Of a stretch of 15,136 bases of DNA, positions 9,431 to 15,136 are shown one piece after another (position 1 is the stretch's first letter; the number at the start of each line of letters is the position of its first letter). This DNA is from Bacteroidales bacterium UBA1215 (GTDB taxonomy: Bacteria > Bacteroidota > Bacteroidia > Bacteroidales > WCHB1-69). The notes beneath the pieces were generated by a model. That model did not search any database, was not told the origin of the DNA, and saw only the letters and a program-made list of their open reading frames with translations. Made by a program: the position numbers and the translations under genes. The DNA lies in NCBI GenBank assembly GCA_002309475.1, contig DBXJ01000016.1, forward strand, positions 1,933 to 17,068, written 5' to 3'.

Positions 9431-9447
9431 ACCTTTTCTTTTCCTCT
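9431..9447 (-). promoter_or_regulatory. Purine-rich ribosome binding region that decides the start of the giant secreted protein
   Basis: Between the prmA stop (9450-9448) and the ATG at 9430 lie 17 bases reading AGAGGAAAAGAAAAGGT on the minus strand. The AGAGGA at its 5' end is a plausible Shine-Dalgarno element about 11 bases from the ATG. Its presence, and the clean signal peptide that follows, favour this start over the ATG at 9478 inside prmA. Confidence 0.55.
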
Positions 9448-10290
9448 TTATTTTTTTTGTAGCCGTGCTGCCACCCAATTATCTTTTTCTTTGTATGTAT
9501 CCAAAAATACGTTGAATTGTTGTGCTTTAGCAACCAACATTTGCAAGTCCGGTTCCTTATAAAATCCACTCAAATACAAGATGCCGTCTTTTTTCAGATA
9601 TTGAACATAATATTGCATATCTCGCAAAAGAATATTTCTATTGATATTTGCTATAACTATATCATATTCCATCCTTTTGATTGAATTAGCATCTCCTAAA
9701 ACAACATTTATGATATTATTGAGATGGTTTTTTTCTACATTTTCCAGACAATTCCTATATGCCCATTCGTCATTGTCGATTGCAAGAATGGATTTTGCAC
9801 CTCGTTTTGCTGCCAAAATAGCCAGCACACCTGTGCCGGTGCCCATATCCAAGCATGTTTTTCCTTGACAATCTTCTTCTAAAAGATAAGAAATTATCTG
9901 CGAAGTTGTCGGATGATGGGCCGTTCCAAACGACATTTTGGGTTCTATCAAAATATCATAGTCCACGTCATCTTTTTTGTCATGAAACGGAGCTCGTACA
10001 TAACAACGATCGTCTATCAACACCGGCTGATACTCACTTTCCCATTTGGCATTCCAATCTTGCTCTTCTACCTCATTAAATGAAATATCTACTTCGAAAT
10101 CAAAATTTTGTGCATATTCCAACACTTCTTCCAATTGCTCTTTTTCAAAATTTTGTTTGGGAATATAAGCCAAAATGCCGTCGGAATTTTCCACAAAACT
10201 ATCACAACCCATATCTCCCAGTATGGCAATCATAATTTCATTACCTACTATGGGGTTGCTAATTTTACAAACTACCTCAATATATTGCAT
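9448..10290 (-). CDS. prmA: Ribosomal protein L11 methyltransferase
   Basis: This 280-residue SAM-dependent methyltransferase trimethylates ribosomal protein L11 in the cytoplasm. An N-terminal substrate-recognition domain (about 1-90) is followed by a class I methyltransferase fold. Diagnostic residues are FGTAHHPTT at 121-129 (PrmA signature), the SAM-binding loop DMGTGTG at 148-154, the acidic residue D172 that would bind the SAM ribose, and IANINRN at 213-219 (motif IV). Length is close to the usual size of about 290. The ATG at 10290 lies one base after the tpiA stop (TAATATG), which implies translational coupling. It is followed after 17 bases by the giant secreted protein. Confidence 0.94.
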   Translation of the reverse strand: MQYIEVVCKISNPIVGNEIMIAILGDMGCDSFVENSDGILAYIPKQNFEKEQLEEVLEYAQNFDFEVDISFNEVEEQDWNAKWESEYQPVLIDDRCYVRAPFHDKKDDVDYDILIEPKMSFGTAHHPTTSQIISYLLEEDCQGKTCLDMGTGTGVLAILAAKRGAKSILAIDNDEWAYRNCLENVEKNHLNNIINVVLGDANSIKRMEYDIVIANINRNILLRDMQYYVQYLKKDGILYLSGFYKEPDLQMLVAKAQQFNVFLDTYKEKDNWVAARLQKK

Positions 10291-10291
10291 A

Positions 10292-11068
10292 TTAGTCGTT
10301 GCTTATTGCAGTTTCGGCTGCATTGATAATTGCCATAAAATCTTCTGCCACCAAAGAAGCACCACCAATCAAGCCACCGTCTATATCATTGCAAGTGAAC
10401 AAATCTAAAGCATTTTTTGCATTGCAACTTCCACCATACAATATATAGGTATTGTAAGCCGTTTCGGTACCATATTTTTCTTCCACCAATTTACGAATAA
10501 AAGCATGTACTTCTTGTGCTTGAGCCGGAGTGGCTGTCAATCCTGTACCGATAGCCCAAACCGGTTCATAAGCGATAATGGTGCCGTCGAATTCTTCCTT
10601 TGTCAAATGAAACAATGCATTTTCCAATTGACTTTTGATAACTTGAAAATAAGTACCATTTTCACGTTCTTCTTTACGTTCCCCACAGCAGAAAATCGGC
10701 ACAATCTCATTTTTAAGCAACAAATCAACTTTCTTTGCCAAGTCTGCATCTGTTTCATGGAAATAAGTTCTTCTTTCTGAATGTCCTACTATGCAGAATT
10801 GTATATCGGCAGAACGCAACATTTCTGCACTGATTTCTCCCGTATAGGCCCCTTTTTCTGCATATGCAACATTCTGTGCACCTACATAAAAATTACTTTC
10901 TTCGGAAGCATCTACTGCCATTTCCAAATATAAAGCAGGAGGACATACTATCACTTCTGTTTCTAATCTTACATCTTTTAAATTTTCTGCTAATGTAAAC
11001 AATAAGTCATCTGCTTCTGAAAATGTTTTATTCATTTTCCAATTACCTGCTACAATCTTGTTTTTCAT
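10292..11068 (-). CDS. tpiA: Triose-phosphate isomerase
   Basis: The 258-residue protein interconverts dihydroxyacetone phosphate and glyceraldehyde 3-phosphate in glycolysis and gluconeogenesis. All catalytic features of the TIM barrel are in place: N9 and K11 in AGNWKMNK, catalytic H96 in VGHSERR, catalytic base E168 in AYEPVWAIGTG with flexible loop 6 (about 169-176), and the phosphate-binding YGGS (211-214) and GGAS (235-238) loops. The loop reads YGGSC rather than the common YGGSV; I believe this is usual in Bacteroidota. The start at 11068 gives the expected N-terminus and is 13 bases after the folB stop; no strong Shine-Dalgarno is seen. Length is normal for the family (about 250). Confidence 0.97.
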   Translation of the reverse strand: MKNKIVAGNWKMNKTFSEADDLLFTLAENLKDVRLETEVIVCPPALYLEMAVDASEESNFYVGAQNVAYAEKGAYTGEISAEMLRSADIQFCIVGHSERRTYFHETDADLAKKVDLLLKNEIVPIFCCGERKEERENGTYFQVIKSQLENALFHLTKEEFDGTIIAYEPVWAIGTGLTATPAQAQEVHAFIRKLVEEKYGTETAYNTYILYGGSCNAKNALDLFTCNDIDGGLIGGASLVAEDFMAIINAAETAISND

Positions 11069-11081
11069 ACTATTAGTGTTT

Positions 11082-11450
11082 TTACTTTATGTTTAATTCT
11101 TTACTATTCATTTTTACTGAAACTGATTTGATTTTTCCTCCCAAAGGTGGATTCAATTTCTTGATTTCTATGGTTATATTGTCTGCTTGTGAATAATGCT
11201 GTTTTAAAGAAGATAAAATTCTATAAGCCACATTTTCCAACAATGCTGAAGATTGTTCTATTTCTTGTTTAATCAATTGATACACTTCTTGATAATTAAT
11301 GGTATAAGACAAATTGTCCGTTTGAGCTGCTTGGTTACAATTTACTTCAATGGTACAATCAGCTTCAAAATGTGTACCTACTACCCTTTCTTCGTCAAAA
11401 CAACCATGAAAGGCATAAAATTTCATTGCTTCTATCTTGATCTCTGCCAT
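11082..11450 (-). CDS. folB: Dihydroneopterin aldolase
   Basis: This 122-residue enzyme cleaves 7,8-dihydroneopterin to 6-hydroxymethyl-7,8-dihydropterin and glycolaldehyde in tetrahydrofolate synthesis. Family marks are FYAFHGCFDEER at 11-22 (the substrate-contact acidic residue is among D19-E21), Y53 in INYQEVY, pterin-binding E72 in LLENVAYRI, and catalytic K98 in IKKLNPP. The spacing matches characterised DHNA proteins. The ATG at 11450 is one base past the antiporter stop (TAAAATG). No other folate genes are in the window, so its position between an antiporter and tpiA is not pathway-driven. Confidence 0.93.
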   Translation of the reverse strand: MAEIKIEAMKFYAFHGCFDEERVVGTHFEADCTIEVNCNQAAQTDNLSYTINYQEVYQLIKQEIEQSSALLENVAYRILSSLKQHYSQADNITIEIKKLNPPLGGKIKSVSVKMNSKELNIK

Positions 11451-11451
11451 T

Positions 11452-13707
11452 TTACAACAATTTTTCTACATCATGTTTTTCACCTACCACCCAGACCAAG
11501 TCGTCAATTTCAAATTCAGTTTGAATGGACGGATTGAAATATTCCACACCATCTCTTTCAAATCCTATTACCATGCAATTGCCCGGATGACGAATACCGG
11601 ACATAGCAATTGTTTTGCCAAGATATGGTGAATTTCTATCAATAACCAACGAAGAAATAATCATTTCCGCTTTTTTAACAAGTGATGTTTCTGCACTTTG
11701 TGATTCTAACACATGATTAAACTTGTTTAATTGTTCATCAGTACCCATTACCACTAAATGATCATAGGGATAAATATAGTCATCTCCACTCGGAAAATAA
11801 ATTTCTTTATTTCCTCGTTCAATTTTTACTATACTTACTTGATAAACATCAATAAAATTCAATTCCGAAAGCGTTTTTCCTATCATATCGTAATTGGGAG
11901 AAACAAGCACATGCGATAGATGAATGTCTTTGCCTGAAAATTTTGACTCAAAACTTGCTCTTATAGGATTTTTCTTCTTCTGCTCGTTTTCTCTTTCGTT
12001 TAAATTGCTGACAAAGTGTTTTTCAATTTTTGAAAAACGCCTGAACGATTTTCTTGATACAAGGATAAATACCAAAACTGCAATAGCTACAACTATCAAA
12101 GTCCATGTTTTTGCCTCAAAGGTATTCATCAATACCATAGATACAAAAAAGACTACCAGAAACATTTTTGACAAACTGAGTGTTATCAATAAACCTTTGT
12201 TGAATCGATTATCCGACCACAATTTAGCAAATCGTTCTTCATCGTCTTTGCGTTGTACCAACAATCCTCTCAAAAATGGAGAAAGAACCATGATTGCCAC
12301 AGCCGCCCACAATACATTGCCTAATGTTGTACTTAATCCATATTTTTCAAATATCTGCTGCACAAATGGTTGAAACCAAGAAAAGGCAAATACAATAATA
12401 GCTACAATAACTACTGAAAATACACCTACTCGCGTAATATACGATTTAAGCAATTTAGACCATTCACTTTGCTGGTTGACGGTATTATTACCTGAAGAGA
12501 ATCTCGTTAAAATAGCTTTCATCCTTGGCGGCATTTTTTTCTCTATCCAATTAGCAATAGGCTCTGAAAGTCGTATACAATATGGTGTTGTAAATATGGT
12601 AATCACCGAAACTGCCACTATAACCGGATATATAAAATCACTCAATACATGAAGTGACATACCCAAAGTGGCAATAATGAAAGCGAACTCACCCACTTGT
12701 GATAGGCTAAAACCCACTTGCATAGAAGTTTTTATATTCTGCCCGGCAATCAGTGCTCCCACCGCAGAAAAGACTGTCTTACCAAAAATAGTAATAATGG
12801 TCAATATTAATATTTGCCACCAATAAGTAGCAATGATAGTCGGATTGACCATCATGCCGACAGAAACGAAAAAGATGGCTCCAAACAAATCTTTTATACT
12901 TTTGGTCAAATGCTCAATTCGTTCTGCTTCAATAGTTTCTGCCAATAAAGAACCCATCACAAACGCTCCTAACGCTGACGAAAAACCTGTAGATTCTGCC
13001 AACACTACCATTCCGAAACAAAAACCTAAAGAAATTATTAGTAGTGTTTCATCATTCATTCTTTTTTTAAATTTTTTGAAAAAAGTAGGTATTAAATAAA
13101 TTCCTATTACAAACCACAAAACAAGGAAAAATACCAATTTCAAAATACTGAATAGCATTTCTGTACCTTCAAAATTCTTACCGACAGCCACTGTTGACAA
13201 CAAAACCATCATAACCACTGCCACCAAATCTTGTATAATAAGTACAGCCATAGTTATTTCAGCAAATTGAGTTTTTTTCACTCCCAAATCATCATAAGCC
13301 TTAATGACTATCACTGTAGATGACATAGACAACATACCTCCCAAAAATACACTTTCCATAGTTGTCCAGCCCATAAAATGACCTGTCAAAATACCTAACA
13401 ACATCACCAACACAACCCCTACTAAGGCCGTAATAATGGCAGTGCTACCTGATTTTAGCAATTTTTTGAAACTAAATTCAAGTCCTAATGCAAACAATAA
13501 GAATATAATACCTATTTCCGACCATTCTTGAATAGACGATGTTTCCATAACTGAGGGAAACAATCCGAAATGTGGTCCTACTAAAAAACCAGCCACAATA
13601 TAACCCAAGACAAGAGGCTGTTTTAATATTTTAAATATCAGCGTCATTACTCCCGCTGATATTAGTATCAACGCTAAATCTGTTATTAAACGGCTTTCTT
13701 CTCCCAT
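11452..13707 (-). CDS. CPA2-family (Kef-type) cation/proton antiporter with two RCK_C domains
   Basis: This 751-residue inner-membrane protein is predicted to exchange K+ or Na+ for protons. Residues of about 8-385 form the Na+/H+ exchanger domain with many membrane helices. Recognisable segments are GYIVAGFLVGPHFGLF (35-50), LEFSF (76-80), SMSSTVIVIKAYDDLG (127-142), the QD pair at 159-160 in LIIQDLVAV, and the amphipathic GFSLSQVGEFAF (332-343). A second hydrophobic block follows with about four further helices (roughly 427-445, 461-480, 507-528 and 535-550). Then come two cytoplasmic RCK_C/TrkA_C ligand-binding domains (about 597-668 and 684-751). The TrkA_N Rossmann (NAD-binding) domain found in KefB/KefC is not visible, so control by glutathione adducts in the E. 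coli manner is unlikely; a small ligand such as a nucleotide is possible but inferred. It starts one base after the peptidase stop (TAAAATG). Ion specificity cannot be read from the sequence. Confidence 0.9.
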   Translation of the reverse strand: MGEESRLITDLALILISAGVMTLIFKILKQPLVLGYIVAGFLVGPHFGLFPSVMETSSIQEWSEIGIIFLLFALGLEFSFKKLLKSGSTAIITALVGVVLVMLLGILTGHFMGWTTMESVFLGGMLSMSSTVIVIKAYDDLGVKKTQFAEITMAVLIIQDLVAVVMMVLLSTVAVGKNFEGTEMLFSILKLVFFLVLWFVIGIYLIPTFFKKFKKRMNDETLLIISLGFCFGMVVLAESTGFSSALGAFVMGSLLAETIEAERIEHLTKSIKDLFGAIFFVSVGMMVNPTIIATYWWQILILTIITIFGKTVFSAVGALIAGQNIKTSMQVGFSLSQVGEFAFIIATLGMSLHVLSDFIYPVIVAVSVITIFTTPYCIRLSEPIANWIEKKMPPRMKAILTRFSSGNNTVNQQSEWSKLLKSYITRVGVFSVVIVAIIVFAFSWFQPFVQQIFEKYGLSTTLGNVLWAAVAIMVLSPFLRGLLVQRKDDEERFAKLWSDNRFNKGLLITLSLSKMFLVVFFVSMVLMNTFEAKTWTLIVVAIAVLVFILVSRKSFRRFSKIEKHFVSNLNERENEQKKKNPIRASFESKFSGKDIHLSHVLVSPNYDMIGKTLSELNFIDVYQVSIVKIERGNKEIYFPSGDDYIYPYDHLVVMGTDEQLNKFNHVLESQSAETSLVKKAEMIISSLVIDRNSPYLGKTIAMSGIRHPGNCMVIGFERDGVEYFNPSIQTEFEIDDLVWVVGEKHDVEKLL

Positions 13708-13708
13708 T

Positions 13709-15136
13709 TTATTCTTTTACTATCTTTTTTATACTATTGGATATTTTTAAGAAATAAATTCCAGCAGACAAATAACTCATATCAAACTGCATTTGATTTT
13801 TGACAGGTTGCTCCATTAACAATTTTCCCAACATATCATACAACTTTACCGATTCTTTTGCATCCATTGTTTGAAGAATATCTTCAGCTATTTCTACAAA
13901 CAAATTATCTTTTGAAGGATTTGGATACGCTATGATATTTAATTCATTGTCAATGCTTCCCACATCAACAGTGCCTCCGACATAGTCAAAACTCCATCCT
14001 TGTGCTACATTTTGTTCATCAGTGGTAAAATCTACCATTAACTTATTGGTATTGAAAACATAAACAGAATCCGATAAAGATGTGGCAGATAATGTCATCA
14101 ACCACCGTGAAGGTGAAGATGATAAATCATAAAAACGAAGCGAATCGCCTTCTCCTGCCAAATCATATTCTTTGAATTTCACAGTAATAGCAGTTTTGCC
14201 ATTGATGGTAATTCTAAATTTGCAAGAAGTGAAATTATTATAACGACAATTTCCACTACCATCACTAATAGTGCCGCTTTGTGAGGTAAACATTTTTATT
14301 GTTTGACAGAAATTCGGCAAGGTACTTGAATACGAAATATGCATATATTTACTTGAATCACTATTGGTTACCAAACGAACACTTGCCGTTTTTTGATTCG
14401 TCAAAGCAATGTTAATATTTTTTTCTCCAACAAAATAAGTTGTATTGTTGTTGTATTCCAACCAAAGGGTATCACCGGCTGCTAAATCAATTCTTCCTGA
14501 AATGACGATTTTGCTAATTGAATCCGCATCAGGTGCAATAATCCATTTATAGTCAGTTCCTTGTTGAATATTTTCACCAAATCCACTTGCTTCAAACGAA
14601 CCATCTATACTCGTCAAAGTGGTAGTTACTGTAGCAGGAAAAGTATTCGGATAGGTAAATCTTGACGTATCCGGATAAGCATGAGCAATAATTTCTTGTG
14701 CAAGATTGAAATTATGACCCTGAGGAGATAAAGCATTCGTATAAAAATAACCATCTGCTGAACCATCCCAACCGAAGTTGAAATGATAATAATATGTTCC
14801 ATCGGTCATTTTTTGATATCCATCACAAACGAAACCATGCCCGTCGATATTAGGGACAGACCAACCGGCATAATATAGAGGTATTTGGCGATCTAAATGC
14901 CATACCAACAAACTATCCCAATTCAAATTTACTGAATCACGGAAAATATATTCTGTCTCCGGTGAATATTTAAAGAAAGTTCGCATAGCATAGGCGGCTT
15001 TATGATTATACATACCGGAACCGTTAGGACCGTATACTATATCACATGCCACACCGATATCGGCTATCAAACGACTTGCACTTATATTGATATTGTTGCC
15101 TTGGTCTGTCATAGATGAAAAATCATAAGTTGATTG
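13709..15136 (-). CDS. C10-family (streptopain-like) cysteine peptidase with CUB-like domains and T9SS tail, 5' truncated
   Basis: The frame is open through the right edge (QSTYDFSS precedes the first visible ATG at 15112), so 475 residues of a longer gene are seen. The visible start is the late part of a C10 peptidase domain: the catalytic-histidine motif DGHGFVCDGY (His codon 14839-14837) and the following HFNFGWDGSADGYF, whose Trp (14770-14768) matches the conserved C10 NWGW segment. The catalytic cysteine, propeptide and signal peptide must lie outside the window. Two tandem CUB-like beta-sandwich segments follow, one with DLAAGDTLWLEYN (around 14470) and one with YDLAGEGDSLRFYD (around 14150). 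The last 80 or so residues (about 13970-13709) form a type A T9SS sorting domain: AYPNPSKDNLFVEI, KLYDMLGKLL, LSAGIYFLKI and a basic end. The protein should be exported by Sec, moved across the outer membrane by T9SS and anchored or released at the cell surface. Related proteins include Prevotella interpain and Porphyromonas periodontain. Confidence 0.9.
   Translation of the reverse strand, partial: QSTYDFSSMTDQGNNINISASRLIADIGVACDIVYGPNGSGMYNHKAAYAMRTFFKYSPETEYIFRDSVNLNWDSLLVWHLDRQIPLYYAGWSVPNIDGHGFVCDGYQKMTDGTYYYHFNFGWDGSADGYFYTNALSPQGHNFNLAQEIIAHAYPDTSRFTYPNTFPATVTTTLTSIDGSFEASGFGENIQQGTDYKWIIAPDADSISKIVISGRIDLAAGDTLWLEYNNNTTYFVGEKNINIALTNQKTASVRLVTNSDSSKYMHISYSSTLPNFCQTIKMFTSQSGTISDGSGNCRYNNFTSCKFRITINGKTAITVKFKEYDLAGEGDSLRFYDLSSSPSRWLMTLSATSLSDSVYVFNTNKLMVDFTTDEQNVAQGWSFDYVGGTVDVGSIDNELNIIAYPNPSKDNLFVEIAEDILQTMDAKESVKLYDMLGKLLMEQPVKNQMQFDMSYLSAGIYFLKISNSIKKIVKE

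Noticed and set aside
9321..9569. An 82-codon minus-strand frame bridging the end of prmA and the start of the giant gene
   Set aside because: It overlaps the end of prmA and the start of the giant gene in another frame, both with clear motifs, and its own translation shows nothing recognisable.
10292..11068. YGGSC instead of YGGSV in the TpiA phosphate-binding loop
   Set aside because: The glycines and serine that bind phosphate are intact, and from memory Cys at this position is common in Bacteroidota enzymes, so it is not a defect.
11924..12373. A 149-codon + strand open frame
   Set aside because: It lies wholly antisense to the well-supported antiporter gene, its translation is low-complexity (F/S-rich) and resembles no protein; it is a shadow of the real coding frame.
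13709..15112. The ATG at 15112 as the true start of the C10 peptidase
   Set aside because: The frame continues upstream to the window edge without a stop, the residues before the ATG look like part of the peptidase domain, and a start here would omit the catalytic cysteine and signal peptide.
1..15136. CRISPR arrays, tRNA or rRNA genes, insertion sequences, prophage or defence gene clusters
   Set aside because: I found no spaced direct repeats, transposase or integrase motifs, or RNA gene signatures; almost every base is explained by the ten coding regions.

Overview
The window comes from an AT-rich member of the Bacteroidota, most likely the Bacteroidales. The best evidence is a secreted C10-family peptidase ending in a type IX secretion (T9SS, type A) sorting domain. 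A Bacteroidota-type stand-alone AddB-like nuclease and the AT-rich codon use agree with this. I cannot name a genus. There are no rRNA or tRNA genes, CRISPR arrays, insertion sequences or phage genes, and coding density is almost complete.

Layout. Positions 1-366 hold the 3' end of an unrecognised gene on the + strand. It converges, across 54 bases, on a block of nine minus-strand genes filling the rest of the window. In transcription order (right to left) these are: a 5'-truncated C10 cysteine peptidase with CUB-like domains and a T9SS tail (15136-13709); a CPA2 (Kef-type) cation/proton antiporter with two C-terminal RCK_C domains (13707-11452); dihydroneopterin aldolase FolB (11450-11082); triose-phosphate isomerase TpiA (11068-10292); ribosomal protein L11 methyltransferase PrmA (10290-9448); a secreted protein of about 1510 residues of unknown function (9430-4898); the methylmalonyl-CoA mutase GTPase chaperone MeaB (4897-3806); D-aminoacyl-tRNA deacylase Dtd (3806-3354); and an AddB-like nuclease with an iron-sulfur cysteine signature (3354-421).

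The nine genes are separated by at most 17 bases. Several junctions are stop-start overlaps (TAATG) or near-contacts (TAGATG, TAAAATG, TAATATG), so they probably form one transcript with translational coupling. The products do not form one obvious pathway: central carbon metabolism, folate synthesis, ribosome modification, tRNA proofreading, cobalamin-enzyme maintenance, DNA repair, ion homeostasis and two exported proteins. It reads as a compact housekeeping operon.

The least explained element is the giant secreted protein. It is beta-strand-rich, carries a clear signal peptide, contains a 90-residue internal repeat that I can see by eye, and matches no family I recognise. I see no convincing new multi-gene defence, mobile or regulatory system.
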